This document shows, in pieces, positions 52,431 to 63,591 of a DNA stretch of 64,000 nt. A program made the position numbers and the translations under genes. The stretch's first letter is position 1; each line of letters begins with the position of its first letter. The notes beneath the pieces are model-generated. The model was not told the origin of the DNA, did no database searches, and saw only the letters and a program-made list of their open reading frames with translations. The stretch comes from Isotricha intestinalis (lineage: Eukaryota; Ciliophora; Litostomatea; Vestibuliferida; Isotrichidae), in NCBI GenBank assembly GCA_023807065.1, contig JAJJLU010000349.1:18548-82547 (forward strand). Reading direction: 5' to 3'.

Positions 52431-54794
52431 ATGAACATAAACGAAGATCACCCAAATATATTATCTCAATACGAACTTAAATATACAATAGGAAAAGGAA
52501 CATTTAGTAAAGTAAAATTAGGAATAAACAAGCAAACAAAAGAAAAAGTGGCAATAAAAATATTAGAAAAATCTAAAATAAAAAACTTAAATGATTTAAC
52601 AAGATTAAAACGTGAAATTCACATATTAAAAAATTTCTCTCATATAAACTTAATAAAAACATATGAAATAATAGAAAATTCAAATAACCATTTTATAATA
52701 ATGGAATATTGTAAATATGGAGAATTATTTAACCATATAATTCAAAAAAAAAGATTATCAGAAAAAGAAGCCTGTTATTATTATTATCAATTAATAAATG
52801 GAATAGAATATATTCATTTAAATGGAGTAGTACATAGAGATTTAAAACCAGAAAATATATTAATATCTAAAGGTAATATTTTAAAAATAATTGATTTTGG
52901 TTTATCTAATTTTTATAATGGAAATAATTTATTGAAAACTCCATGTGGAAGTCCTTGTTATGCTTCTCCAGAAATGGTTTCTGGAAAAAAATATAATGGT
53001 TTTTATATTGATGTTTGGAGTACTGGAATTATATTATTTTTTATGTTATGTGGTTTTTTGCCTTTTGAAGATAAAAATAATTCTTTGTTATTTAAAAAAA
53101 TTGAAGAATGCAAAGTTCATTATCCTAGTTTTGTTTCTAAAATTGCTAAAAATTTAATGAAAAATATTTTAGTTAATGAGCCTAGTAAAAGAATTACTAT
53201 TGCTGACATTAAGAAACATTCTTTTTATTTAAAAGGAAAAGAATTTTTTAAAAAAATTCATCCAGAATTATATGCCAATGAATTCATTAATACTTGTGGC
53301 ATTAATAGGAAAAATTATAATACTGAAAGAATATTTGATATTGATTTTTTATTTGTTAATAATAAAAGATGTACTGCTCAAGGTAAAAATGAAAATTCAA
53401 AAATAAATTATGAAAGAAATTCTATTAATAATAAACCAATTAAAATTAATATTGATTATAATAAAGATAAGAAAAATTATCATCCTTATGAAATTCATAC
53501 TTCTCAACATAAAATTAATAAAGAAAATATACTATATGATTTAGAAAATTTAATTAATTTACATAATGATTTTTCTCTAACTCAAACGATTAATTCTCAC
53601 AATTATTATACAATTAATACTAATTCAAATAATTTTGATGTTTTAAATAAAGAATTTGAGAAAAAATATAACATTCAAAGTAAAAGAGATTTTTCTAATG
53701 ATTCAACAGGAAGAAATGGAAAAATTTCTACTCAACAAAATACTTTGAATAAATATTATTATTTACAACTTTCAGATAAAAAAGAAGATTCTAAATATAG
53801 GCCATTAACTACAAAATGTAAATTTGATAGAATTTATAATAAAGAAAAAATAAGTAGAAATAATAATTCAACTAATAATAGAAATCTTACAAATTTTGAA
53901 TTATATGGAAATGATATTAAAAAAATAAAAGGAATTAATCCTTACAATAGTACTAATAAATATAAATATAATTCTGATCAAATTAAATATATGGATAATA
54001 TATCAAATTTAGATTCTATTTCTAATAATCAAAATTTAGCAAATTTAACAGAAAAATATATAACTAATTCTATTTATTCTTTAGAAAATTCAATTAATAA
54101 AGCAAAATCAAATATTAATAACATTGAAAATAATACAATTAATGTAAATACTATTTTTCATACAAATTATTATAAAAATTGTAATAATAATGATGAATAT
54201 AATAAATCAATTAACAGTTATCAAAGTGTTGCAAGTAAAAATAAAGATGATTTATTTCAAAATGGAAAGTCATCTGATATTGTTTATAGAAATAAAAAAT
54301 TTTTAAATTATAATAAAACAGAATTAACTTCTAGTCAAGATACTGGAATTGAGACTCAATTTACCGAATCAAAAAAATCACATCAAAAAAAAAAAACAAT
54401 GAATTTAAGAATTAACAAATATAATGGAGAAAAAAAAACAAAAAATATAAATTTAAACATAGAAAATTTATTTAATAAAGGAAATATTTTCGAAAGTAAT
54501 TATATTTCTAATAATAAGAAATATAATATTAATCAAAACAATAATCTTAATATTAATAATAGAAACAATAAAATTAATAATATAAATACTGAAAATTTAA
54601 ATAAAAATAAAATTTATCAAGATATTGATAATTTAAATCAACCATTATTGAAATTAGGAAATACAAATGCTTATAAAAAAATAAATTGTGCTTTAATTGC
54701 TTCTGCAAAATTTGATAAAAAATTAAAAGAATTAACTTATACTTTGAGAAATTTAAAAAATCAAGTTCAAGGTATGAGAAAATCTAATATATAA
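52431..54794 (+). CDS. SNF1/AMPK-like (CAMKL) protein kinase
   Basis: 787 residues. Kinase domain about 14-268 at the N-terminus: GKGTFSKVKLG (21-31), ATP Lys43, HRDLKPEN (135-142), DFG (155-157), activation loop LLKTPCGSPCYASPEM with T170 at the LKB1-type site, and helix F DVWSTGIILFFMLCGFLPF. The loop pattern KTxCGSPxYAxPE places it with AMPK/SNF1-related kinases. The 500-residue tail is Asn/Lys/Ser-rich with no UBA or KA1 domain I can see, and ends in a short helix (KKLKELTYTLRNLKNQVQGM). It may or may not partner with the AMPK beta subunit at 19810. Catalytically complete. Confidence 0.9.
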   Translation: MNINEDHPNILSQYELKYTIGKGTFSKVKLGINKQTKEKVAIKILEKSKIKNLNDLTRLKREIHILKNFSHINLIKTYEIIENSNNHFIIMEYCKYGELFNHIIQKKRLSEKEACYYYYQLINGIEYIHLNGVVHRDLKPENILISKGNILKIIDFGLSNFYNGNNLLKTPCGSPCYASPEMVSGKKYNGFYIDVWSTGIILFFMLCGFLPFEDKNNSLLFKKIEECKVHYPSFVSKIAKNLMKNILVNEPSKRITIADIKKHSFYLKGKEFFKKIHPELYANEFINTCGINRKNYNTERIFDIDFLFVNNKRCTAQGKNENSKINYERNSINNKPIKINIDYNKDKKNYHPYEIHTSQHKINKENILYDLENLINLHNDFSLTQTINSHNYYTINTNSNNFDVLNKEFEKKYNIQSKRDFSNDSTGRNGKISTQQNTLNKYYYLQLSDKKEDSKYRPLTTKCKFDRIYNKEKISRNNNSTNNRNLTNFELYGNDIKKIKGINPYNSTNKYKYNSDQIKYMDNISNLDSISNNQNLANLTEKYITNSIYSLENSINKAKSNINNIENNTINVNTIFHTNYYKNCNNNDEYNKSINSYQSVASKNKDDLFQNGKSSDIVYRNKKFLNYNKTELTSSQDTGIETQFTESKKSHQKKKTMNLRINKYNGEKKTKNINLNIENLFNKGNIFESNYISNNKKYNINQNNNLNINNRNNKINNINTENLNKNKIYQDIDNLNQPLLKLGNTNAYKKINCALIASAKFDKKLKELTYTLRNLKNQVQGMRKSNI

Positions 54795-54953
54795 TTTTTT
54801 ACATTTGTTTTTTTAGTGAAAATTTGTAATATAAATTTTTTATGAAACTAAAAAACAAATAATAAATTATAAAAAAATAAATATATTAATATTATATTAT
54901 TTATAGAAAGAAATAATTACAAAAATATAATAGAAAATAAATGAAATTTTACT

Positions 54954-55619
54954 TTATTCATTTTTTTCATTAATTTCTTCAACAATTTCTTTTGAATAAA
55001 AATTATGAATTTGATTAACTTTATTAATTTTATTTTCAGCTAATTCTAATTCACATAATTCAAAAATATAAGAATTTCCAGGAATTAAATCTTTAGGAAT
55101 AAAAAGAGAAGGTAATATAAAAATTAAATCATTAGAAGAAACAAAAGTTGCATAACCTCCTTCAATTTTACTTAAAGTACAAATAACTTTACTTAAACAT
55201 TTTTCATTTTCATTATTTTCATCTTTATTATTATTATCTTCTTCAGTTTCTTTTATTGTATGTAAATTTTCAAAACTTTCTTTTTTTTTTAATCTTTCTG
55301 TTTCAAAAATTTCTAATTCTTTTTCTGTTGTTTTCATAAACATTTTTTTAAAATCAGTTTTTTTTTCTTCTTCTCTTTTATTTGATTCTATTTCATGATT
55401 TTGTAATAAATTTGATATTTTATCACATAAAGCTTTTATGTCATTTCCACTTTTTTTACCTCCTTTTCTAAAACTTAATAAATCATCATGTTTCTTCTCT
55501 ATTGAATATATTTTATTATTTTCAATTAGACTTTCCATATTATTATTATTCATATTTAATGAAGGAATTTCTTTATTATTTATTATTTCTTCATTATTAT
55601 CTATTTTTTTTTCCTCCAT
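54954..55619 (-). CDS. Small protein with C-terminal beta-domain, unrecognised
   Basis: 221 residues. The N-terminal 140 residues are acidic and coiled-coil-like (KALCDKISNLLQNHEIESNKREEEKK). Residues about 145-195 look like a small beta-barrel: VICTLSKIEGGYATFVSSNDLIFILPSLFIPKDLIPGNSYIFEL. This pattern (IEG-x-YA...P-x-x-hydrophobic-P...G) resembles DUF3006-like beta domains known mainly from bacteria, but I cannot run a profile to confirm. No other feature. Convergent with the kinase gene, and 117 bases from the DMXL gene on the same strand. Confidence 0.65.
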   Translation of the reverse strand: MEEKKIDNNEEIINNKEIPSLNMNNNNMESLIENNKIYSIEKKHDDLLSFRKGGKKSGNDIKALCDKISNLLQNHEIESNKREEEKKTDFKKMFMKTTEKELEIFETERLKKKESFENLHTIKETEEDNNNKDENNENEKCLSKVICTLSKIEGGYATFVSSNDLIFILPSLFIPKDLIPGNSYIFELCELELAENKINKVNQIHNFYSKEIVEEINEKNE

Positions 55620-55736
55620 ATTTTAATTTTTTTTAAAAAATCTATTCTATTTTTAAATATATATTCGTAGAAGATTATTAATAAAAATTACACAATTTTA
55701 TTTAAATTAAATAATAATATATTACATAATTAAAGA

Positions 55737-58700
55737 TTAAATAATATTATTTCTTAATAGTTTAATACAATTGTCTTTAGAAGCAAATAAAAATCCATCA
55801 GAAATTTCTAAATTAATATGACTTTTATTTTCATAATTATCATTATCAAAAGGTTCAATTTCTTCAATTAATAAAGGATTAATTCTATTAGTTAAATCCC
55901 AAATTTTAACATAATTATCTATTCCATATGTAACCAAGAAATTTTCTCTTTCACTTAGTTTAACACATTTAATTTTATCATCATGCGCTTGAAACTTTTT
56001 TAAAATATCATTTCTTTTTCTAATATCAATAAAAGAAATAAAACCAGGTTCATCATTTAAAACAATAAAATTAGAATCACTTGAAATAGGTAAAATAATA
56101 TTACCTCCAACATCAATTTCACCAATTTTTCTATTTTTTTGAGGAAGTAAAAAGTCATATAATATTGTTTTATGTTTATTATTTTTTTTATTTGAAGTTG
56201 AAGCAATTATTCCTGAATTATTAAGAAAACAAGCATCTTTACTTAATATTTTATCATCTTTTAAAATTGAATTTTTTGGTAATTTTCCTCTTTTATAATG
56301 TTCAAAACTCCAATTATAAATATTTCCTTCTTTATCAACTACAATAAATTCATTTCCATATGGAGAAAATTTAATTCTTGTTATATTATGTATTATATTT
56401 GAACTTCTTTTTTCTATTATAAATTCATCTAAAGATTTTTTAATATTTGAATCATATGAATATAATGATATTATTCCTCTTTCTGTTGATGTTAAATATA
56501 ATGGTAATTGAGGATGTGTTTCAATTACTTTACAATAACTCAAATTGTTAAAGTCATTTAAACTTATATCTTCTAAATATTTTTCAGTTGGATATTCATT
56601 AAAAAAATCAGGAGGTAAAGAACAGGTTTTTGGAAATTGTTCTGTTTTATTCTTTAAAGAAGTAATATCATGTGATATTATTGAAGTTATTTCATTATAA
56701 TTTCTTTTTAATATATTATCCGCTATATTTGAATAATTATAAATAAAACTTTTCTTATATATTTCTTCCCAGTTATTTGGAGTATTTTCAGTTAAATTAT
56801 ATAAATCTTCACTTCGAGAACTTATTAATAAACTATATAATAAATTGATTTTCCTATGTCCATTTTCTCCCATAGAAACTGCAATATTACTTATATCACA
56901 TTTATTTATACTAAAATCATATACTTTTAAATTATCATCAAATTTTGCTATTTCAAATCCTTTTCCAAATACTTTATTTACAATATTTATACTTGCTTTT
57001 GTATAAGAACTTTCAGGAATATATTCTTCTGATTCATTTTCACTCTCATTTTCACTTTCATTTTCTTTTTCATTTTCATTATTTTCTACTTCTGCATTAT
57101 TTTGTTCTTCTAAACTAAATTTTAAATCTTCATCATTATCTGAATCATCTGTTTTTCTTTCATATTTTATTCTTTTACAAAGGAAACTTATATATTTTAT
57201 AATTATATTATTTAAATTAAATAAATGTTCAAATTCACTTAATTTTTCTGGCTTTGGAAATACTAATTGAATATTTATTATTTGGAATTTATTATATGTA
57301 TTTAAATCTTTTTTCATATATATTGATTTTAATTCATCATGTATTTTATATATTAAATTTGATTTCATATAAATTTTAATATAATTATCTAAATTAGATT
57401 CAAAATTGGATATATAATTATTCATTAAAGAAGATAAATATTGTCCAAATTTAAATTCTTCATGAAAATAGAATTCTTCTTCTATTTGAATTGCACTTCC
57501 AACTAATTCATTTAAAGAAACTTTATAAATTAATTGATTTTTTTCTAATAATTCATAAAATTCAGTAATAACACCTAAATTAAGAAATTGAATATAAAAT
57601 GAAATTCCATCATCTCTTTTTAATTCTCCATTAATTTGTTTAGCTATTCTAGATTTAGTTTGTAAAATATATTTCTTAATATTTTCTAAATGAACATTAA
57701 CATTATGAAAAGTTATTTTATGGAAATCTTGATAATCATTAATTAAACCTTGAATAATTTGATAAATTTCATTAATATGATAATATTTTAATATAATTTT
57801 AGAAACAAATAAAATATAACAATACATCATAAAAATTATTCTAAAAATATATAATCTCATTTCAACACTTTTTATATCATCACTTTCAATTTGAGATAAA
57901 TCTCCTGAAGGAACCAAAGAAAGAGTTAAATTAGTACTCTGCATTTTTTTAAAATATATTAAACCTTTAACAATTTGATGAATGAAATAATAAATTTGTA
58001 CAAATTTATTTAAAATTTTACTTATTTTTTGTAAATTGACATTTTCAAAAAAGTTAAAATTAATCAAAACATATAAATTTTTATTCATTAATCTTTCTGT
58101 ATAATTAGTTAAAGTAATTAAAGTTTCTCTTATAGTTTTACTTCTAGAACAAGAAATTTGAGCATATTGATATTGATCTAATAAAATATATTCATAACTA
58201 ACTTGTTGATAAAATTTACTTTTAACTAAAATTCCATTTGCTTCTAAATAGCCAAATAAATTATCAATTCTTGCAAAATATTTTTCTATTTCAGATTTAT
58301 CTGGAACATATAAAGAATCTAAAACAACTCTATCACAAATTAAACTTTTTAACATTTCTTTTATATAAGGACGTAATTGTTGATAAGTATTATTATGTTT
58401 TTGTTTATATAAACCTAACAAAGGAGCGAAAATTGCTCCTCTTTTTGCAGCATTAATTAAACATAATTCAGTTAAATTATTATAATTAATATCTATTTTT
58501 TTTAATTGATATGTATTATCAACTTTATTATTATTATTATTATCTTTTTTTATGTTTATTTCCTCTTCTTCTTCTTCACTTTCTTCATTTCTTCTTATAT
58601 CATCCATATCCCACATATCTTCAAAATTTGTATTTTCTACATTTTGAACTTTATTTTGTGATTCTTCATACTTAGTTAAATAAACTTTTTCTAAACACTT

Positions 58701-61700
58701 AGCATATAATATAATTTTATAATCAAAAACATTATAACCAAAAATTCTTTGAATAATATCTAAATTTAATTTATAATCATCAATATTATCAAAAATTTCT
58801 TGCAGATTATGGAAGAAATATTCATTATCATAATTTAATATATATTCCAAAGCCAAATCAATTTTTCCTTGACCTAAATAACCATAAGTAACTAAATAAG
58901 GATCTCTAATGACAGTTCCGAAATTAATAAAATAATCTTGATATAATTTATCAAGAGAATAAAATTTTTTCCATGAATCATTTCCATATTTTGAATTAAC
59001 TAATCTTAAAATACAAGTAGTTAAATTTATATCTTTCATTTTTTCTAAAGTCATATCTAAAGCTGATCTAATATCATCTGCAAGTAAATAAAAATATGCT
59101 GCATATATATATTTTTTTTTATTCATTAATTTATCTGCATTTTCTTTTGCAATTTTTCTATTTTTTTTTATTGAAAAATCTCTCATAATGAACTTTTTAA
59201 TTTTTTCATTTTGAGGTTCTCTATCAAAATAATCAATAATTAAATTCTGTTTATCTGCTAAATATAAATATAATGCAATATGTTCTGTAAAATTTTTTTC
59301 TTGAGTTGTATTTAAATTATTTTTTTTTGATTCTTCTCTAATTATTCTTTTATATTCATTTCTTGCTACATTTTCTAATAATTCTTTTAATTTAATATTA
59401 CTTTTTATCCAAATTGGAATATTAAATATTGTCATTGTTTTCCAATTTATACTTTGGATTTTATTTTTACATATAAAATTTAAAATATCTTGTTGATTAT
59501 TTATTAAATAAATCCAACATAAATCAGTTGAAGATAATTTAAAAGTTCCATTTTCAAATTCATTTTTTTTCATAGTAACTTTAAGAATAAAATATTTAGA
59601 AAAATTATCCATATTTCTAGTTCCTTCATTTGATATTAAATCATATATATATTTCATATGTTTTAAATTTGAAGATTCCGAACACCATATTTTAATTGGA
59701 TTTGTTTGTTGATTATCTTCTTCAACTTTAAATCTTAAAGGAGAATTCAATAAAACATTTTTTTTATCTGTATATACTTCATCATTATGTTTAACTCCAC
59801 TTAAAGAATTATAATCATTTTCAAATACTATTTTTTGTATATAATCAAATGAATTTCCTTCAAAAAAATTTGGAATTAATTTTGAATTTTTATATACATT
59901 TGAAAAACTTTCTTTATATCTATTATATAATATACAAAATAAATTTAATATCATTTTTACTATATTTTCATTGTTTGTGACAAAATAATCTAAAAGTGTT
60001 TCATTGTCAAATATTGAATATGAAGTTGAATTTAATAAAATTAATTCTTGTCTAGTTGAATTAAATAATAAATTTTGTTTTATTTTACTTACAAAAGATA
60101 AGTGTTCAATTTGAGTTTCATTAAATATTATCATATCATTTTCTAAACTTAATTTTGAAAAAGAACAATTTGAAACATTAAACATATGATTAAATTGAAA
60201 AAGAAAAGATTCATTTGCATTTTTATTACGAGGAATTCTAATTAATCTAATTAATCTTGGTGAAATTAAAATTAGCATTAAATAAATTCCACAATGAATT
60301 AAATCAATAATTAAATTTTTATCTAAATTTCCATTTCCATCTTCTTTAATAAAATCATTTCTAATTCTATAAAACATTCTATTAAGAATATCATATGAAT
60401 TAATATAATTACTAGTTATAAAAATAATATAATTATTAAAATAAATTTTAGTAAAAAGTAATTTTTGAAAAATAACAGTTTGAAAAATTGTTTTTATTAT
60501 ACCATCTCTATCTAAACTTTTAATACTAACTAAATTAGTTTCATTTTCTGACCGAAAAAAATATATTTTATCTTCTTGAAAAATAAACTCTTGTTCAGCC
60601 CAAATTTTTTCATCTCTTTCTATTCTTTCATGTAATATTTTCCAATTTAAATTAAAATTAACTATAAATTCATTACTATCTTTCCAAAAACCTTCATTAT
60701 TTTTTATTCTTAATGAACATTCCATTAAAGAATAATCTGTTTTTATTAATAAACCTGTTTCTACATTTCTTTTTAATTTTTTTTGATTATCTACTAATAT
60801 ATTTGAATAAATTTGAGGATCTAGAAATATATCTTTAACTTTTGGTATTTTTTCACCAAAAAATTTTGTTAAATCTATTAATATAAAATCTTTCTCTAAT
60901 ATTTCATTAGATATAACATTTAATTTTTTATTGAATTTCTTTGAATAAATATTTATAATTCCTATCATTTGTTTTCCATTAAAATCATATGAAAATAGAA
61001 TAAAATCAGTTTGTTTAATCCAATGAATGTTATAAATAGGACAATTTTCAAATACAATATTTTTAGAAAATTCTAATTTTGAATTAATAATACTAATTAA
61101 AGAATCTTCATTAAAATATTGTAATATAAAAGTTTTTCTATTTTTAATATTATGTTCAGCACTAACTATATTTTTATATAAAGTAAAAGCTTTTCTACTT
61201 TCATTTAAATATATTATTGAATTATCAGTTAAAGAAGTATTAAAATTAAAACCATTTGCTCCTTCTTCTCCTTTTACAATAAATTTTCTAATATTCATAT
61301 ATTTATCAATAAAAAAAGCAGAATATTTTCTGTCAAAAGTTCTAGTAACTTTTAATAAAGTAAATGAATTGTCATAATTTTCATCAAGTTGTAATTTTAT
61401 AATTTTATCTAAAGAAGGATTATTAAAAGGTAAAGATTGTAATCCATTAATTTGATATAAAAACACATTTTCTTGAAAATTAAAAATAATATAATCAGTA
61501 GAAATTGTTTTTAAATTATATTCATTAAAACTTAAAAATGTATTAATTTCATCATCACTTAAAGTATTTTTATTTTTTCTTTGATTCCATTTACTCATTG
61601 AATAAATACCACTTTGATATCCTTGGATTTTTTCAGGATTATCATTTTTAAAAATAGGATTTTCATTATCATACATTAAACTAAAAGATAAATAAGGAAA

Positions 61701-62543
61701 ATCAATAATTTCTGTTTGAGTAGATAAATTAATATAAAGTAAAACAACTAAATTTGGTATTAAATCATATGTTTCTAAATCTAATTCAAATATTTTTCTT
61801 AATATTAAGAAATTTAATCCTGTTGTTGCAACTAAAAAAACAGAACAATCTTGATAATCAATATACATTGATAAACTTTTTTGATATTCTTTCATAAAAA
61901 CAATATTTTCTTTAAATGATATTATAGATTCTTTATATTCTTGAGAATTTTCATCTATTCTATTTCTACATTTATATATTAATGATAATTTATCTTTATT
62001 ATATTTACACATTAAAATATTTTTTGTGTCGTATGTAATAAAAAATAATTCTAAAGGAAAAAGTTCTAATTCTTTAGGATAAAAATTTATTTCCACATCT
62101 AAAGCTTTTATCATATTTAAATTTATATCATATAATTTTATTCTTCTTCTCTTATTTATTGTTGCTATTACATCACCAAGTACTGAAACTGATAAATGTT
62201 TAATATTTTCAATATTAACTGATTTTCTTAAAGAAAATTTAATTTTTAAATCATAATCTGAAACATTATCACATTCTAATTTATAAGTTTCTAAATATGA
62301 TTGAGTACATAAAATTAAATCAGAGTCTTTTGGTGAAACAACAAAATCTTTTATTATTTCATTATGATAAAATGAATATATATGAACTAATTTAATTGGC
62401 TCTAAGACTAATATTGAATTTTTATTTTTGATAAATATAAAATTATGATTTCTGTTTAATGTTCGAAATCTTATTTTTGAGTCATAATATTGAATTTTAT
62501 AATCTGTAAATGGATTGTCTTCTGAACTTGATAATTGATCCAT
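55737..62543 (-). CDS. DMXL/Rav1 (rabconnectin-3 alpha) homologue
   Basis: 2268 residues, single exon. The N-terminal 900 residues are beta-propeller-like, without intact WD boxes. The central part contains the Rav1/DMXL hallmark: NFTEHIALYLYLADKQNLIIDYFDREPQNEKIKKFIMRDFS followed by a helical repeat with KYIYAAYFYLLADDIRSALDMTLEKMKDINLTTCILRLV. An acidic stretch lies near 1330-1350. The last 230 residues are a second WD40 array (HDDKIKCVKLSERENFLVTYGIDNYVKIWDL). Known role: core of the RAVE/rabconnectin complex that reassembles V-ATPase on endosomes and lysosomes. It is shorter than animal DMXL (about 3000) and longer than yeast Rav1 (about 1350). The reading frame is unbroken for 6.8 kb. 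Confidence 0.88.
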   Translation of the reverse strand: MDQLSSSEDNPFTDYKIQYYDSKIRFRTLNRNHNFIFIKNKNSILVLEPIKLVHIYSFYHNEIIKDFVVSPKDSDLILCTQSYLETYKLECDNVSDYDLKIKFSLRKSVNIENIKHLSVSVLGDVIATINKRRRIKLYDINLNMIKALDVEINFYPKELELFPLELFFITYDTKNILMCKYNKDKLSLIYKCRNRIDENSQEYKESIISFKENIVFMKEYQKSLSMYIDYQDCSVFLVATTGLNFLILRKIFELDLETYDLIPNLVVLLYINLSTQTEIIDFPYLSFSLMYDNENPIFKNDNPEKIQGYQSGIYSMSKWNQRKNKNTLSDDEINTFLSFNEYNLKTISTDYIIFNFQENVFLYQINGLQSLPFNNPSLDKIIKLQLDENYDNSFTLLKVTRTFDRKYSAFFIDKYMNIRKFIVKGEEGANGFNFNTSLTDNSIIYLNESRKAFTLYKNIVSAEHNIKNRKTFILQYFNEDSLISIINSKLEFSKNIVFENCPIYNIHWIKQTDFILFSYDFNGKQMIGIINIYSKKFNKKLNVISNEILEKDFILIDLTKFFGEKIPKVKDIFLDPQIYSNILVDNQKKLKRNVETGLLIKTDYSLMECSLRIKNNEGFWKDSNEFIVNFNLNWKILHERIERDEKIWAEQEFIFQEDKIYFFRSENETNLVSIKSLDRDGIIKTIFQTVIFQKLLFTKIYFNNYIIFITSNYINSYDILNRMFYRIRNDFIKEDGNGNLDKNLIIDLIHCGIYLMLILISPRLIRLIRIPRNKNANESFLFQFNHMFNVSNCSFSKLSLENDMIIFNETQIEHLSFVSKIKQNLLFNSTRQELILLNSTSYSIFDNETLLDYFVTNNENIVKMILNLFCILYNRYKESFSNVYKNSKLIPNFFEGNSFDYIQKIVFENDYNSLSGVKHNDEVYTDKKNVLLNSPLRFKVEEDNQQTNPIKIWCSESSNLKHMKYIYDLISNEGTRNMDNFSKYFILKVTMKKNEFENGTFKLSSTDLCWIYLINNQQDILNFICKNKIQSINWKTMTIFNIPIWIKSNIKLKELLENVARNEYKRIIREESKKNNLNTTQEKNFTEHIALYLYLADKQNLIIDYFDREPQNEKIKKFIMRDFSIKKNRKIAKENADKLMNKKKYIYAAYFYLLADDIRSALDMTLEKMKDINLTTCILRLVNSKYGNDSWKKFYSLDKLYQDYFINFGTVIRDPYLVTYGYLGQGKIDLALEYILNYDNEYFFHNLQEIFDNIDDYKLNLDIIQRIFGYNVFDYKIILYAKCLEKVYLTKYEESQNKVQNVENTNFEDMWDMDDIRRNEESEEEEEEINIKKDNNNNNKVDNTYQLKKIDINYNNLTELCLINAAKRGAIFAPLLGLYKQKHNNTYQQLRPYIKEMLKSLICDRVVLDSLYVPDKSEIEKYFARIDNLFGYLEANGILVKSKFYQQVSYEYILLDQYQYAQISCSRSKTIRETLITLTNYTERLMNKNLYVLINFNFFENVNLQKISKILNKFVQIYYFIHQIVKGLIYFKKMQSTNLTLSLVPSGDLSQIESDDIKSVEMRLYIFRIIFMMYCYILFVSKIILKYYHINEIYQIIQGLINDYQDFHKITFHNVNVHLENIKKYILQTKSRIAKQINGELKRDDGISFYIQFLNLGVITEFYELLEKNQLIYKVSLNELVGSAIQIEEEFYFHEEFKFGQYLSSLMNNYISNFESNLDNYIKIYMKSNLIYKIHDELKSIYMKKDLNTYNKFQIINIQLVFPKPEKLSEFEHLFNLNNIIIKYISFLCKRIKYERKTDDSDNDEDLKFSLEEQNNAEVENNENEKENESENESENESEEYIPESSYTKASINIVNKVFGKGFEIAKFDDNLKVYDFSINKCDISNIAVSMGENGHRKINLLYSLLISSRSEDLYNLTENTPNNWEEIYKKSFIYNYSNIADNILKRNYNEITSIISHDITSLKNKTEQFPKTCSLPPDFFNEYPTEKYLEDISLNDFNNLSYCKVIETHPQLPLYLTSTERGIISLYSYDSNIKKSLDEFIIEKRSSNIIHNITRIKFSPYGNEFIVVDKEGNIYNWSFEHYKRGKLPKNSILKDDKILSKDACFLNNSGIIASTSNKKNNKHKTILYDFLLPQKNRKIGEIDVGGNIILPISSDSNFIVLNDEPGFISFIDIRKRNDILKKFQAHDDKIKCVKLSERENFLVTYGIDNYVKIWDLTNRINPLLIEEIEPFDNDNYENKSHINLEISDGFLFASKDNCIKLLRNNII

Positions 62544-63027
62544 TATTTTAAATTATTTAAAAATATATTAAATTTTCAAGGGAATTTAAGTTTATTTAAA
62601 TAATAATATTAACATTATAAATTTTCTTATAAAAGAGTTTATTATTTTCAAAATGAGAAAGATGATATATATATATTTAATATTTTGAGTTAATAATTTT
62701 TATTATTTGTTTAAAAAATAATAATTATTGGGAAAAAAGAACTAATTCTATTTAATCCCAAATATACTATTTAAATTCTATATCTCTCATCAATTTAATA
62801 AATGATAAATTTGGAAATAATATTTTTATATTATTTCTAATTTTGGTTTCAATTCATATATGTAAATAATTTTTTGCTAGATTAATCCTAATTATAAAAT
62901 AATATATATAATATTATGATGTTACATACTTATGAAACAATCATTAAAACATATTCAAAACTAAATACCTGTTTTACTAAAACATAATATATTACCAAAA
63001 TTCAAAGAATTAAAAAAATAAATTAAA
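62544..63027. other. Intergenic spacer, divergent promoters
   Basis: 484 bases between the DMXL and antigen starts. The last 41 bases before the antigen ATG match the flank of the other antigen copy (AATATATTACC at 62987-62997, TTCAAAG, A-tract), so a promoter or 5' UTR element may be conserved there. Confidence 0.5.
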
Positions 63028-63591
63028 ATGAAATCCTTAACATTAATATTATCTTTCTTATTAATTACATATTCATTGCAAGCAGAAATTGCTCTTACAG
63101 CTTGTGAAGTAGAAAATGACGCAACAACAAAAACAACAGCAGTAATAACATGTACAGCAAACGCCACTTTAGCCGGGACTACTTTTAAAGATGATTATTT
63201 AAAATTACAAGGGAGTGCAAGTGGAAATGCAACAGCAAAATCAGCATCATTAGCAACATGTACAAATGCATGTACAGGCAATTCTGACCCATATACATGT
63301 ACAATTACATGTACAAAAGTAACTGGAGCAGAAGCTGGTGGTTGGTATATTCTTTCTCCTATTGTTGCTGCTGCTGATTCTAATGTTTTTAGTTCTACAG
63401 GACATGCAGCACATGGTATTACATTAGCTAATGCAGGTTCTCCTACTAAAAAATATGAAGGACAAGCTGCTGCTGCTTCTGGTAATAATACTAATAATAC
63501 TAATACTAATACTAATAATAATAATGACACCAGTCATGGAAATAGTTTAAAATATTATTTAGTTAGTTTATTGTCTCTTTTCCTATTTTAA
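63028..63591 (+). CDS. Small GPI-anchored surface antigen, intact copy
   Basis: 187 residues. Signal peptide 1-19 (MKSLTLILSFLLITYSLQA), a Thr/Ala-rich ectodomain with six cysteines (26, 42, 78, 82, 91, 95) in C-x2-3-C style pairs and several N-glycosylation sequons (for example NAT at 45 and 68), and an Asn/Thr repeat stalk (NNTNTNTNNNN, about 153-166). After DTSHGNS comes a 14-residue hydrophobic tail, the usual GPI-attachment signal with a probable cleavage site near 171-173. It is richer in GCA/GCT and overall G/C than its neighbours. The make-up resembles ciliate immobilisation-type antigens, but the family itself is not one I can name. The paralogue at 42893 is frameshifted. Confidence 0.85.
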   Translation: MKSLTLILSFLLITYSLQAEIALTACEVENDATTKTTAVITCTANATLAGTTFKDDYLKLQGSASGNATAKSASLATCTNACTGNSDPYTCTITCTKVTGAEAGGWYILSPIVAAADSNVFSSTGHAAHGITLANAGSPTKKYEGQAAAASGNNTNNTNTNTNNNNDTSHGNSLKYYLVSLLSLFLF

